Positions 25,532 to 35,959 of a stretch of DNA of 64,000 nt are shown piece by piece; the stretch's first letter is position 1, and each line of letters starts with the position of its first letter. Location of the stretch: the NCBI RefSeq assembly GCF_014648435.1, contig NZ_BMRC01000001.1, positions 630,481 through 694,480 of the forward strand. Reading direction: 5' to 3'. This DNA comes from Nonomuraea spiralis (GTDB lineage: Bacteria; Actinomycetota; Actinomycetes; Streptosporangiales; Streptosporangiaceae). A model generated the notes under the pieces. That model saw only the letters and a program-made list of their open reading frames with translations. It did no database searches and was not told the origin of the DNA. The position numbers and the translations under genes are program-made.

Positions 25532-26689
25532 GTGCCATTCGCCATCTATGTTCTCGGGCTGGCCGTGTTCGCCCAGGGAACATCGGAATTCATGTTGTCC
25601 GGCCTGGTTCCGGACATCGCCGCCGACCTGAACGTGTCCGTCCCCGCAGCCGGCGCGCTGACGTCCGCGTTCGCCGCCGGCATGATCGTCGGGGCGCCGC
25701 TCATGGCGCTGCTCAGCCTGCGCTGGCCGCGCCGCCGGGCGCTGCTCGTCTTCCTCGTCGCGTTCGTGCTCGTGCACGTCGCGGGCGCGGTCACCACCGA
25801 CTTCGCCGTACTGCTCGTGACCCGCGTGCTCGGCGCGCTGGCCAACGCCGGGTTCCTGGCCGTCGGCATCGCGACGGCGGCCGGCATGGTCCCGCCGGAC
25901 GCCAAGGGGCGGGCCACGTCCGTCCTGCTCGGCGGCATCACGCTGGCGTGCGTGGCGGGGGTGCCCGCGGGCGCCGTGCTCGGCCAGGCGTTCGGCTGGC
26001 GGTCGGCGTTCTGGGCGGTGGCCCTGATCTCGCTGCCGGCCGTCCTCGCCGTCGTACGGTCGGTGCCGGAAGGCGGGCGGGAGACGGCCGTTCCCCGTGC
26101 CCGGCGGGAACTGCGCACGCTGCGCGACCCCCGGCTGCTGGTCGCCCTGGCGCTGGGCGCGCTGGTGAACGCCGCCACCTTCTGCACCTTCACGTACCTG
26201 TCGCCGCTGGTCACCGAGGTGAGCGGGTTGTCCGAGGGGTGGGTGCCGGTGATTCTGGCGCTGTTCGGGCTGGGGTCGTTCGCCGGGGTGAGCGCCGCCG
26301 GGCGGCTGTCCGACACCCGGCCGATGCCGGTCCTGCTCGCGGGCGGGCTCGCCCTGCCGGTCGGCTGGGCGCTCTTCGCGTACGCGGCGGCCGTGCCGGT
26401 CGCGGTGTTCGTGCTCGCCTTCGTCCAGGGAGCGTTGTCGTTCGCGGTCGGCTCGACCCTGATCGCCCGCGTCCTGTACGCGGCGGCCGGGGCGCCCTCG
26501 CTCGGCGGCTCCTTCGCGACCGCCGCGCTCAACGTGGGCGCGGCCGCGGGCCCGGCGCTCGGCGGCGCCGTCATCGCCGCCGGGCTCGGCTACCGTTCCT
26601 CGCTGTGGGTCAGCGCCCTGCTGGTGGTCGTGGCGCTCGCCGTGGCGGGCCTGGCGTACCGGTCGCCGGCGAGCGTCGCGCCCCGCTGA
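25532..26689 (+). CDS. MFS efflux transporter, chloramphenicol-resistance type (Cml/Cmx)
   Basis: A 385-residue major facilitator with 12 membrane segments. The N-terminus MPFAIYVLGLAVFAQGTSEF is characteristic of the actinobacterial chloramphenicol exporters, and motif A-like and antiporter motif C-like segments (GITLACVAGVPAGAVLGQ) follow. It would pump an amphenicol-like drug out using the proton gradient. The GTG at 25532 has GGAG about 10 nt upstream; an in-frame GTG at 25484 lacks this. A promoter, leader peptide and hairpin lie upstream, which suggests drug-induced expression. The drug itself is inferred from family resemblance. Confidence 0.85.
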   Translation: MPFAIYVLGLAVFAQGTSEFMLSGLVPDIAADLNVSVPAAGALTSAFAAGMIVGAPLMALLSLRWPRRRALLVFLVAFVLVHVAGAVTTDFAVLLVTRVLGALANAGFLAVGIATAAGMVPPDAKGRATSVLLGGITLACVAGVPAGAVLGQAFGWRSAFWAVALISLPAVLAVVRSVPEGGRETAVPRARRELRTLRDPRLLVALALGALVNAATFCTFTYLSPLVTEVSGLSEGWVPVILALFGLGSFAGVSAAGRLSDTRPMPVLLAGGLALPVGWALFAYAAAVPVAVFVLAFVQGALSFAVGSTLIARVLYAAAGAPSLGGSFATAALNVGAAAGPALGGAVIAAGLGYRSSLWVSALLVVVALAVAGLAYRSPASVAPR

Positions 26690-26839
26690 CCGAGGGGTGC
26701 AGGATGGTCCGGCGGCGGCGGCGCGGCCGACCCCGGTTCCCGCTCGCGTGAATGCGAGGGCGGAGCCGGTGATCGTGCCGCTGCTGCGGACCAAGACCGG
26801 GCTTCAGGGTGGATTATGCGGAAGGTAAGGTGTGGGTTT

Positions 26840-27253
26840 GTGACGACGTTTCGGATCAGCGAGGCCGCGGCGCTGCTCGGGGTCAGCTCCGACACCGTCC
26901 GCCGGTGGGTGGACGCGGGCCGGCTGTCGGCCGAGCGCGACGAGCACGGCCACCGGCGGGTCGACGGCGCCGATCTGGCGGCCTTCGCCCGTTCGCAGAT
27001 CGAGACCGACGACGAAGGCGGGCGCTCCTCGGCCCGCAACCGCTTCCGCGGGATCGTGACCGAGGTGATCCGCGACGCGGTGATGGCGCAGGTGGAGATC
27101 GCCGCCGGGCCGTTCCGGGTGGTGTCGCTGATGAGCCGCCAGGCAGCCGACGAGCTGGGCCTGGAGGTGGGGGTGGTGGCGGTCGCCGTGATCAAGTCCA
27201 CCAACGTCGTCGTGGAGATCCCCGGCCACGAGCGCGTGGCCAGTCATGTGTGA
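26840..27253 (+). CDS. Molybdate-responsive HTH-TOBE (Mop) regulator
   Basis: A 137-residue protein. Residues 1-55 are a MerR/excisionase-type winged helix (FRISEAAALLGVSSDTVRRWVDAGRLSAERDEHGHRRV); residues about 70-135 are a Mop/TOBE domain (RNRFRGIVTEVIRDAVMAQVEIAAGPFRVVSLMSRQAADELGLEVG), which binds molybdate or tungstate. It precedes modABC and overlaps the upstream region of modA, so it probably controls molybdate uptake. TAAGGT at 26826-26831 ends 8 nt before the GTG at 26840, which favours that start over the ATG at 26816. Confidence 0.85.
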   Translation: MTTFRISEAAALLGVSSDTVRRWVDAGRLSAERDEHGHRRVDGADLAAFARSQIETDDEGGRSSARNRFRGIVTEVIRDAVMAQVEIAAGPFRVVSLMSRQAADELGLEVGVVAVAVIKSTNVVVEIPGHERVASHV

Positions 27254-27266
27254 GGAGTCCCCCTTG

Positions 27267-28061
27267 GTGTTCAGGCGTCTGTCCCGCTGGGCGATCGCCC
27301 TGCCCGCGGCGTTCGCGCTGGCGGGCCTGGCCGGTTGCGGCTCCGCCGAGCCGGCCACGTCCGCCTCCTCCGCCCCGGCCCAGGCCGCCGCGAAGGAGGT
27401 GACGGTGTTCGCCGCGGCGTCGCTGACCGGTACGTTCACCGAACTCGGCAAGAGCTTCGAGAGCGCCCATCCGGGCACGACGGTGAAGTTCAACTTCGGC
27501 TCCAGCGCCACCCTGGCCCAGCAGATCGTCCAGGGCGCCCCGGCCGACGTGTTCGCCGCGGCCAGCCCGGCCACCATGAAGACGGTCACCGACGCCTCCC
27601 TGGTGGGCGCGCCGGTCACGTTCGTCCGCAACAAGCTGCAGATCGCGGTGCCCGCCGACAACCCGGCCAAGGTGGACGCGCTGAAGGACCTGACCGACCC
27701 CAAGGTCAAGGTGGCGCTCTGCGCCGAGCAGGTGCCGTGCGGCGCCGCCGCGGTCAAGGCCCTGGCCGCGGCCGGCCTCACGGTCAAGCCGGTGACGCTG
27801 GAGCAGGACGTCAAGGCCACGCTGACCAAGGTGCAACTGGGCGAGGTGGACGCGGCCCTGGTCTACCGGACGGACGTGATCGCCTCGGGCGGCAAGGTGA
27901 CCGGCATCGCCTTCCCCGAGGCCGACCAGGCGATCAACGACTACCCGATCGCGACCCTGTCCAAGGCTCCGGCCGGTGACCTGGCCAAGCAGTTCGTCGA
28001 CCTGGTGCTGTCGCAGCAGGGCAAGGACGTGCTGGCCAAGGCCGGTTTCGAGGCTCCCTGA
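27267..28061 (+). CDS. modA: Molybdate-binding lipoprotein
   Basis: A 264-residue periplasm-side binding protein of the molybdate ABC transporter. The signal peptide ends in LAGC (Cys24), so it is a lipoprotein. Family features are VTVFAAASLTGTFTELG, FNFGSSATLAQQI, GAPADVFAAAS and the late ALVYRTDV. The GTG at 27267 has GAGGAG 9 nt upstream; TTG at 27264 is an alternative. It begins 13 nt after the regulator ends and is followed by modB. Confidence 0.92.
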   Translation: MFRRLSRWAIALPAAFALAGLAGCGSAEPATSASSAPAQAAAKEVTVFAAASLTGTFTELGKSFESAHPGTTVKFNFGSSATLAQQIVQGAPADVFAAASPATMKTVTDASLVGAPVTFVRNKLQIAVPADNPAKVDALKDLTDPKVKVALCAEQVPCGAAAVKALAAAGLTVKPVTLEQDVKATLTKVQLGEVDAALVYRTDVIASGGKVTGIAFPEADQAINDYPIATLSKAPAGDLAKQFVDLVLSQQGKDVLAKAGFEAP

Positions 28062-28067
28062 CCGTCC

Positions 28068-28921
28068 ATGAGCCGTTCCACTAGGCCCGGCCCGGCGGAC
28101 CCGCGCGGCGGGCCCGCCGGACCTGCGGCCACGGGCCGCGAGGTCTCCGGGCGGCCGCCGTGGATGCTGGTCGTGCCCGCGCTGGCGGGGCTGGCGTTCC
28201 TGGTGTTGCCGCTGGCCGGGCTGCTGGTCCGGGCCCCCTGGTCCACGCTGCTCCAGCGGCTGGCCGAGCCGCAGGTGCTGGAGGCGCTGCGGTTGTCGTT
28301 GTTGTGCGCCACTGTCGCCACGGCCTTCTGCCTGCTGCTCGGGGTGCCGCTGGCCTGGTTGCTGGCCCGGGTGTCGTTCCCGGGGCGGCGGCTGGTGCGC
28401 GCGCTGGTCACCGTGCCGCTGGTGTTGCCGCCGGTGGTCGGCGGCGTGGCGCTGCTGCTGGTGCTGGGCCGGCGCGGTCTGGCCGGGCAGTGGCTGGAGG
28501 CCACCTTCGGCGTCACGTTGCCGTTCACGACGGCTGGTGTGATCGCCGCGGAGGCGTTCGTGGCGATGCCGTTCCTGGTGATCAGCGTGGAGGGCGCGTT
28601 GCGCGGCGCCGACCAGCGCTTCGAGGAGGCCGCCGCGACGCTCGGGGCCTCGCGCTGGACGGTGTTCCGGCGGGTGACGTTGCCCATGGTCATGCCGGGC
28701 GTGGTCGCCGGGGCCGTGTTGTGCTGGGCGCGGGCGCTCGGTGAGTTCGGGGCGACGATCACGTTCGCCGGCAACTTCCCCGGCACGACCCGTACGATGC
28801 CGCTGGCCGTCTACCTGGCGCTGGAGACCGAGCCGGAGGCGGCGATCGTGCTCAGCCTGGTGCTGCTGGCCGTCTCGGTGGTCATCCTGGCCAGCCTGCG
28901 CGACCGGTGGGTGAGCGCGCC

Positions 28922-28925
<4 letters not shown>
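28068..28925 (+). CDS. modB: Molybdate ABC transporter permease
   Basis: A 285-residue membrane protein with a Pro/Gly-rich cytoplasmic N-terminus and five to six membrane segments. The EAA loop is FEEAAATLGASRWTVFRRVTLPMVMPGV and is followed by ARALGEFGATITFAGN, typical of ModB. It starts 6 nt after modA and its stop overlaps the modC start (ATGA). Confidence 0.93.
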
Positions 28926-29953
<1,028 letters not shown>

Positions 29954-29969
29954 CCGACCTCCCGGCCGC

Positions 29970-30434
29970 TCATCCCCATAACCGGTCGTCCACGCAGACC
30001 CTGATGCCGGTGACGCCGCTGACGTGCCGGCCGCCGCACCGGTCGCCCGGCATCACCAGGTGCGGCCCCTGCTCGTCGAGGGCCTGGCAGTCCATGCCGA
30101 CGGCCAGCATCGCCGGGGTGTTGCCGAACTCCGGGTCGATCTCGCCCCACGACAACACCGCGCGATGGCCGTCGCGGCCGAGCACGGAGATCAGGAAGCG
30201 CAGGCGGCCCTTGCGCTCGTCGGGGTCGAACCGCGGCCCGGCCGTCCGGAGCACGTCGATGAGCAGCGGCCCGGCGAAGTAGTGGCGGCGCGGGCCGGAG
30301 GTGCGGCACTCGAAGCTCACCGTGGTCTCCCGCTGCGGCATCGACCGGAGCGCGGCCATGCTCAGCAGGGACGGCCGGTGGACCTCACCGGTCAGCAGGA
30401 CCTGGCTCTGCGTCTCCAGCGACGTGGGCTCCAC
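29970..30434 (-). CDS. Small molybdopterin-binding-fold protein
   Basis: A 154-residue protein resembling the oxidoreductase molybdopterin-binding domain of the sulfite oxidase/YedY group (LLTGEVHRPSLLSMAALR, VSFECRTSGPRRHYFAGPLLIDVLR, and a late HLVMPGDRCGGRHVSGVTGIRV). It contains a Cys in the FEC segment where the family keeps its Mo ligand, but is about half the usual enzyme length. No signal peptide is seen. The GTG at 30434 has AAGGAGG 8 nt upstream. Placement next to modABC supports a molybdenum link. It may bind the cofactor or a metabolite without catalysing a redox reaction. Confidence 0.65.
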   Translation of the reverse strand: MEPTSLETQSQVLLTGEVHRPSLLSMAALRSMPQRETTVSFECRTSGPRRHYFAGPLLIDVLRTAGPRFDPDERKGRLRFLISVLGRDGHRAVLSWGEIDPEFGNTPAMLAVGMDCQALDEQGPHLVMPGDRCGGRHVSGVTGIRVCVDDRLWG

Positions 30435-30565
30435 CGGCCGCCTCCTTGCCCGTAGGACCGACTGCCCGGCCCATGCCCAGCATAGGCCGACGCACACTTG
30501 CCTGCGAGGCGTAAGCTCCGTATCCCTCGCAGATGCGATGCTGTACGGCCACAAGCCCTCGAATC

Positions 30566-30865
30566 TCAGGAGGGTGACTCGTCCTCCACGGTCGCGACGT
30601 CGGCGAGACCGGAGATCGTCAGGACCGGTTCGAGCAGGGGGTTGGCGACGAGCCGGATGCGCGAGGCGTACGTGAACAGGACGGTCAGACCGGCGCTGTC
30701 GAGGTACTCCACCCCGCTCAGGTCGACCAGCACCGTCCCCTCGCTGGTGCTGCTCAGCGCCTCCTCCAGAGCGGCGGCGTTGCTCATGTCGATCTCACCG
30801 GTGACGGCGAGGACCGCGGTGCCGTCGGGCCGCGTCGAGGCCGACAGCGTCAGAGGGGTGCTCAT
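30566..30865 (-). CDS. STAS-domain anti-sigma factor antagonist
   Basis: A 99-residue STAS protein. VLAVTGEIDMSNAAALEEAL and VLVDLSGVEYLDSAGLTVLF are the family core, with Ser57 (DSAG) as the site phosphorylated by an anti-sigma kinase and dephosphorylated by a PP2C phosphatase. It overlaps the stop of the giant hybrid protein by 4 nt (ATGA). That protein carries both a SpoIIE phosphatase and an anti-sigma-type kinase domain, so this STAS protein is probably its substrate. Confidence 0.9.
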   Translation of the reverse strand: MSTPLTLSASTRPDGTAVLAVTGEIDMSNAAALEEALSSTSEGTVLVDLSGVEYLDSAGLTVLFTYASRIRLVANPLLEPVLTISGLADVATVEDESPS

Positions 30866-33800
30866 GAGCTGATCCTCGCATGCATGTCGACGGTGGTCCC
30901 GGCCGCGCCGGGATGGATGGTGACCTCGTTCATCAGGGCGCGCATGAGCGCGACGCCCCGGCCGCGGTGCTGGTTCGCCTCGGGCTCCGGCGGCTTCCAG
31001 CGGCCGGAGTCGACGACGGTCAGGCGCAGATCGCCGCCGGTCGCCACCGCCCGCAGGCGGATCGTCCGGCCGGGGGTGTCGCGGTGCCCGTGCTCGATCG
31101 CGTTGGCGCACGCCTCCCCCGCCGCCACCAGCACGTTCTGCACCAGCGTGGGGGTGAGCTGACAGCGGGCCAGCCACTCCCGCAGGGCCGAGCGCACGGG
31201 GGCGAGCTGGCTCGACTCGGCCGGGAAGGCCACCTCCAGCGGGGCGGGCTGACGGTAGAGCAGCAGCGCCACGTCGTCGTTGAAACCCCCGTCGGGGGTG
31301 AGGGAGGACATGACGTCGCCGGCCAGCTCCTCGATCGGCGTGGAACGCCCGACCTGGACGGCGGCGCTGGCCTCGTCGATGCCGGCCGTCAGCGGACGCC
31401 GCCGCCGCTCGACCAGCCCGTCGGTGTAGAGCAGCAGGGTGGAGCGGGCCGGCATGGTGCACCTGGCCTCCGTCCGTCCGCGGCCCGACCGTACGGCCAG
31501 CGGGGTCGAACGGCCGCCCTCCAGCAACTCGGTGGTGCCGTCGGCGTGGGCCAGGATGCCGGGAGGATGGCCGGCGCTGGAGTAGACGAGGTCGCCGGTG
31601 GCGGTGTCCAGGACGCCGCAGAAGGCGGTGGTGCACTTGGCGCCCGGGATGAGGGCGGCGAACCGGTCGAGCGCGGCGAACACCTGGGCCGGCCCGGCGT
31701 CCTGGAGCAGCAGGGCCCGGCAGGCGCTGCGCAGCTGTCCCATGACGGCCGCGGCCTCCAGCCCGCGTCCCACGCAGTCGCCGACGACGATCCCGATGCG
31801 CTCGCCGGTCAGGGGCACGATGTCGTACCAGTCGCCGCCGACCTCCAGCGGGCGGGTGGCCGGCTCGTAGCGCACGGCGAAGCCGCTGGGCAGCCGGGAC
31901 GGGCCCAGGATGGCACGCTGGAGCGCCACGGCCGCCTCGCGCTGCCGGTCGAGCTGGCGTACCCGGTGCAGGCCCTGGCCGAGGTGGCCGGCCAGCAACG
32001 CCAGCAGGGTCTGGTCCTCGCGGGTGAACGGCCGGTTCTGGCCCAGGTCGATCCACACGGCGAGCAGGCCGTCGGGATGTTCCAGGGTGATGCCGGCGCC
32101 GTCCGTCCCGGAGGCGACCGCCCGCAGGGGCGGCTGCCCGCGCAGGGCCGTCAGCTCCGCGCGTACCTGCTCCGGCAGGTCCTGCCAGCCACCGGACGGC
32201 GCGCGGACCAGGGCGCGCGAGCCGTCGCCGGCCCAGACGACGGCCGCCACCTGCCGGGCGTGCCAGACCTCCTGAAGCGCCTCCAGCCCGCCGGCCAGGG
32301 CGTCGTCCAGATTGTCGGCCTGGGAGACGCGCACGCTGAGCGCGGCCAGCGCGCTCTCGCGCTGCACGAGGTAGTGCTCGGCGGTGACGTCGCGCAACGT
32401 GCCCACGACGCGGCGCCGCCGGGTGTCGGGATCGGTGACCGCGTTGAAGGTGACCGCGATCCAGACCTGGTCCCCGTCGCGGTGGGTGACGGGGATGACC
32501 GCGCTGCCCCTGCCCTCCCCGACGATCTGGCCGAACGCCTCGGCGACCAGGCCGTGGCCGTGGGGATCGCCCTCCTCGTCCGGCCACCACGGGTGCCGTG
32601 GCGTGTACGGCAGCCCCTCGGGACCGTAGCCGAGGATGTCGGTGAACGCGGAGTTGATCTCGATCACCGCGCCGTCCTCGTCGGTGACGAAGAACGCCTC
32701 CTGCAAGGAGTCGATCATGGCGTTGCGCCAGCGGGCGTGATGGTTGCGCATCCGCGCCAGCTCCACGTTCGCCCGCGCCCGCGCCAGCAGTTCGGCGGCG
32801 GAGAACGGCTTGACCAGGTAGTCGTCCGCGCCCGCCGCCAGGCCCTCGATCGAGGACTCCTGCCCGGCGCGGGCCGACAGCAGCAGCACCGGCACCCCCG
32901 CCGTACGCGGATCGGCCCGCAGCGCCGCGACCAGGGCCAGGCCGTCCAGGCGCGGCATCATCACGTCGCTGACCACGAGGTCCGGCGCGTCGGCGTGCAC
33001 GGCGTCGAGGGCCGCGAGCCCGTCGCCGACGGCGGTCACCTGATAGCCGGCCCCCCTGAGCAGCCGGACGAGGTATTCGCGCATGTCCCGGTTGTCGTCG
33101 GCGATCAGTACCCGGGCGGGCGCGCCGTCGCCCGGCGCCGGGGAGCCGCCCGCGGCCGGGACGTCGGAGGCGGCCGTCCCCTCGGTGGTGTCGTCCTCGG
33201 GGAGCCAGCGCAACGCCTCCTGGACGAACGGCTCGGCGCAGGCCGTGATCGCCTCCGCGTCCCTGGCCGGTACGAGGCTGCCGGCCGGCAGATGGTCGGC
33301 GCCGAAGGGCAGCCGGAGGGTGAAGACCGTGCCTCTGCCCTCGGCGCTGTCGGCGGTGATGGTGCCGCCGTGCAGGCCGACGAGCTCCTGGACGAGCGCC
33401 AGGCCGATGCCGCTGCCCTCGTCGGAGCGCGAGCGGGCGCTCTCGATGCGGTGGAACCGTTCGAACAGGCGGGGCACCTCGTCGGCGGGGACGCCGATGC
33501 CCGTGTCGGCGACGGTCACCACGGCGTGGCCGTCCCGCTCGCCGACCGTGACGGTGATCGAGCCCTCGAAGGTGAACTTCAGCGCGTTGCTCAGCAGGTT
33601 GAGCACGACCTTCTCCCACATGCCCCGGTCGATGCAGACGGGCCGGGCCAGCGGCGGGCAGTCCACCCGGAAGTCCAGGCCGGCCTTGTCGATCGCCGAA
33701 CGGAAGACGCTGGCCAGGTCGGCGGTCATCGCGGCCAGGTCCACCGGCTCGTACCGGGCCTGCATGCGGCCGGCCTCGATGCGGGAGAAGTCCAGCAGGG

Positions 33801-35028
33801 TGTTGACGAGCCTGCCCAGGCGCAGGGCGTTGCGGTGGACGACCTCCAGGTCCTGGCGCACCTCCGGGGCGGCCTCGGCCAGCGTGTTCCGCAGCTCCTG
33901 CACCGGGCCCATGATCAGGGTGAGGGGCGTGCGGAACTCGTGGCTGATGTTGGAGAAGAAGACCGTCTTCGCCCGGTCGAGCTCGGCCAGCTCCTCGGCC
34001 CGCCGCTGCTGTGACTGGTAGCTGCGCGCGGCGGAGATGCCGGTGGCGACGTGCCCGGCGGCCAGCTCGACGAACCCGCGGTAGCCGTCGTCCAGGGGCC
34101 GGTAGCGGTTGAGCGCGGCCACCAGGAACCCGTACGGCATGCCTCCCTGCTGGAGCAGCGGCACCACCAGGGCCCGCGTGGGCGGCTGTGGCCAGTCCCC
34201 GGCCGGCAGCCCGGCGTAGGCGGCCGCGTCGAGCGGTACGAGCACGGTCTCCCCGCGCGCGGGGGCCGCAGCGGGCCACACCGCGTCCGGGTCGCCGGGC
34301 GCGACGACGGCGGGGGCGGCCGGATGCCCGGCGGGGATCCCGGTCGCCGCGGCCAGGCGGGCCCGGCCGTCGCCGTCGAACAGGTAGGTCAGGGTGAAGG
34401 GGAGGTCATTCGGGTTCCGGTCGAGCTGGCGGCAGGCGAAGGCGAGCATCTCCTGCTCGGTGCGGACCACGCTGGGGTCGGAGCCGAGATCGCGCAGGGT
34501 GGCCATGCGCCGCTCGCCGATGACCCGGTCGGTCTCCTCGCTGACCACGCAGAGCATGCCGACGACCGAGCCGTGATCGTCGCGCAGCGGGCTGTAGGAG
34601 AAGGTGTGGTAGGTCTCCTCCGGATAGCCGGCCCGCTCCAGGAACAGCAGCAGCGCCTCGTCCCAGGTCGCCTTCCCGGTGGCGAGGACGGCGTCGATCC
34701 GCGGGCCGATGTCCTCCCAGATCTCCGCCCACACCTCGCCGGCCGGCCGGCCCAGCGCCCAGGGGTACTTCTGGCCCAGAGTGTCGCGGCGGTAGGCGGC
34801 GTTGCAGAAGAACGTCAGCTCCGGCCCCCACGCCATCCACATGGAGAACCGGGACGACAGCAGGATGCTCACCGCCGTCTGGAGGCTCTGCGGCCAGTGC
34901 TCGGGCGGGCCCAGCGGGGTCGCCTGCCAGTCGACCTCGGCCAGGTCACGGCCGACCTCGTCGTCCACGGTGAAGATCCCGGCGCCGGCCGCCGCGGGGG
35001 TGCGCTCGCCGTCGTCGTCGCGTGCCAT
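30862..35028 (-). CDS. Hybrid histidine kinase-receiver-SpoIIE phosphatase-anti-sigma kinase
   Basis: A 1388-residue multidomain signalling protein. In order: a PAS-like domain (about 30-175), GAF-like (185-335), HisKA with FFSNISHEFRTPLT (His363) and HATPase (about 470-590), a receiver domain (RVLIADDNRDMREYL, phosphorylated Asp in VVSDVMMPRLDG), PAS, GAF, SpoIIE/PP2C phosphatase (GGDWYDIVPL, GDCVGRGLEAAAVM, YSSAGHPPG, LYTDGLVERR), and a C-terminal serine-kinase HATPase (VLVAAGEACANAIEHGH). It joins a two-component input to partner-switching control of a sigma factor. AAGGGG lies 6 nt before the ATG at 35028. It is followed by its STAS partner. Confidence 0.9.
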   Translation of the reverse strand: MARDDDGERTPAAAGAGIFTVDDEVGRDLAEVDWQATPLGPPEHWPQSLQTAVSILLSSRFSMWMAWGPELTFFCNAAYRRDTLGQKYPWALGRPAGEVWAEIWEDIGPRIDAVLATGKATWDEALLLFLERAGYPEETYHTFSYSPLRDDHGSVVGMLCVVSEETDRVIGERRMATLRDLGSDPSVVRTEQEMLAFACRQLDRNPNDLPFTLTYLFDGDGRARLAAATGIPAGHPAAPAVVAPGDPDAVWPAAAPARGETVLVPLDAAAYAGLPAGDWPQPPTRALVVPLLQQGGMPYGFLVAALNRYRPLDDGYRGFVELAAGHVATGISAARSYQSQQRRAEELAELDRAKTVFFSNISHEFRTPLTLIMGPVQELRNTLAEAAPEVRQDLEVVHRNALRLGRLVNTLLDFSRIEAGRMQARYEPVDLAAMTADLASVFRSAIDKAGLDFRVDCPPLARPVCIDRGMWEKVVLNLLSNALKFTFEGSITVTVGERDGHAVVTVADTGIGVPADEVPRLFERFHRIESARSRSDEGSGIGLALVQELVGLHGGTITADSAEGRGTVFTLRLPFGADHLPAGSLVPARDAEAITACAEPFVQEALRWLPEDDTTEGTAASDVPAAGGSPAPGDGAPARVLIADDNRDMREYLVRLLRGAGYQVTAVGDGLAALDAVHADAPDLVVSDVMMPRLDGLALVAALRADPRTAGVPVLLLSARAGQESSIEGLAAGADDYLVKPFSAAELLARARANVELARMRNHHARWRNAMIDSLQEAFFVTDEDGAVIEINSAFTDILGYGPEGLPYTPRHPWWPDEEGDPHGHGLVAEAFGQIVGEGRGSAVIPVTHRDGDQVWIAVTFNAVTDPDTRRRRVVGTLRDVTAEHYLVQRESALAALSVRVSQADNLDDALAGGLEALQEVWHARQVAAVVWAGDGSRALVRAPSGGWQDLPEQVRAELTALRGQPPLRAVASGTDGAGITLEHPDGLLAVWIDLGQNRPFTREDQTLLALLAGHLGQGLHRVRQLDRQREAAVALQRAILGPSRLPSGFAVRYEPATRPLEVGGDWYDIVPLTGERIGIVVGDCVGRGLEAAAVMGQLRSACRALLLQDAGPAQVFAALDRFAALIPGAKCTTAFCGVLDTATGDLVYSSAGHPPGILAHADGTTELLEGGRSTPLAVRSGRGRTEARCTMPARSTLLLYTDGLVERRRRPLTAGIDEASAAVQVGRSTPIEELAGDVMSSLTPDGGFNDDVALLLYRQPAPLEVAFPAESSQLAPVRSALREWLARCQLTPTLVQNVLVAAGEACANAIEHGHRDTPGRTIRLRAVATGGDLRLTVVDSGRWKPPEPEANQHRGRGVALMRALMNEVTIHPGAAGTTVDMHARISS

Positions 35029-35243
35029 CTGGAACCCCTTCGTTCACTGCGCTCGCGGGCCGGTCGCGCCGGGCTCGCGATGGTGCCGTCGTGGGCGTGG
35101 ATCAGCAGGTCAGGTATCAGCTTGACCGTAGGTAGAATAGGGCAAACCACTCCGAGGGCCGGGCCCGCGCGCCTGCCCGGCTCGTGTTCCGGGCGCCCTG
35201 TCCGTCCCCGCCCCCTCGGCGGGCGTCCCTCCGAGGAGCCTCC

Positions 35244-35458
35244 GTGCAGCACGACCAGGGCCTGACCATCACCTGCCGGCCGCATTCGGAACGTGTCCGC
35301 GTCCTCGCGGTGGGCGGCGACCTCGACCACCACACCTCCCCCGCCTGCACGCGGCCCTGGACGAACTCGCCCTCACGCACGCCTTCAAGATCATGGGGCT
35401 GACCCGGCTGCTCTCCTTCCACGACTCCACCGACAAGGCCGTCGCCGCGCTGGGATGA
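35244..35458 (+). pseudogene. STAS-domain gene remnant
   Basis: GTG at 35244 has GAGGAG 6 nt upstream. The frame reads MQHDQGLTITCRPHSERVR then VLAVGGDLDHHTSP, a STAS beginning. Restoring one C to the run CCCCC at 35338-35342 gives RLHAALDELAL, and the sequence ends FKIMGLTRLLSFHDSTDKAVAALG, a typical STAS C-terminus. The middle, including the DSxG phosphorylation site, is deleted. So one frameshift and one internal deletion have killed the gene. It stands opposite the live STAS/hybrid pair. The 215 bp between it and the hybrid gene hold only a possible TAGAAT -10 at 35133-35138. Confidence 0.65.
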
Positions 35459-35524
35459 ACCGCGACGGGTAACGTCTTGGTCGCTTCCGGTCCCGATCGG
35501 CCGGTGCGGGAGCAGTCTGGAGAC

Positions 35525-35959
35525 ATGTCCAACACGGACCCGGATTCCGGACGCGGGCGGGGACGGCGTGGCGCGGTCGTCGCGGTCGTCGTGGCGATGA
35601 CGGTGTTGCTGGTGGCCGGGCTGGTCGGCTTCCTCGCCGACCCGCTGGGGCTGCCGCCCGACGTCCTTTCGGTGCTGGACCAGCGGGCCAGCGTGGTGAG
35701 CATGTTCGTCGGCGCGGCCGGGCTGGTGGTCGCGGTGGCCGCGCTGGTGTCGCAGTCGCGGTCCGGGCGGGTGGACGTGGGACCGCCGCACGTACCGGAG
35801 GCCGGGGCCGCCGCTCCGGCGCCGGTCACGCAGACGCAGCTCAACCTGCCGTCGGCGGGCGGGATCGTCAACGCCGCCCAGGGCGGCACCCTGAACATCC
35901 ACAACCCCGCCGCCCCCGCGACCCCGCCGCCCGAAGACGGCCGGGAGCCGTCCTCGTGA
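35525..35959 (+). CDS. Small two-pass membrane protein with C-terminal amyloid-like motif (putative effector)
   Basis: A 144-residue protein. After a short Arg-rich N-terminus come two membrane segments (about 17-37 and 57-75), then a Pro/Ala linker and the segment QTQLNLPSAGGIVNAAQ plus GGTLNIHN (residues 103-127). The same segment opens the next protein (16 of 25 positions identical). The tail is Pro-rich. GGAG lies 4 nt before the ATG, and its stop overlaps the next start (GTGA). In known NLR/amyloid pairs the effector carries such a motif at its C-terminus and often acts on membranes. By that analogy this is the executor, activated when the NTPase partner assembles. It is not a recognised family. 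Confidence 0.75.
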   Translation: MSNTDPDSGRGRGRRGAVVAVVVAMTVLLVAGLVGFLADPLGLPPDVLSVLDQRASVVSMFVGAAGLVVAVAALVSQSRSGRVDVGPPHVPEAGAAAPAPVTQTQLNLPSAGGIVNAAQGGTLNIHNPAAPATPPPEDGREPSS

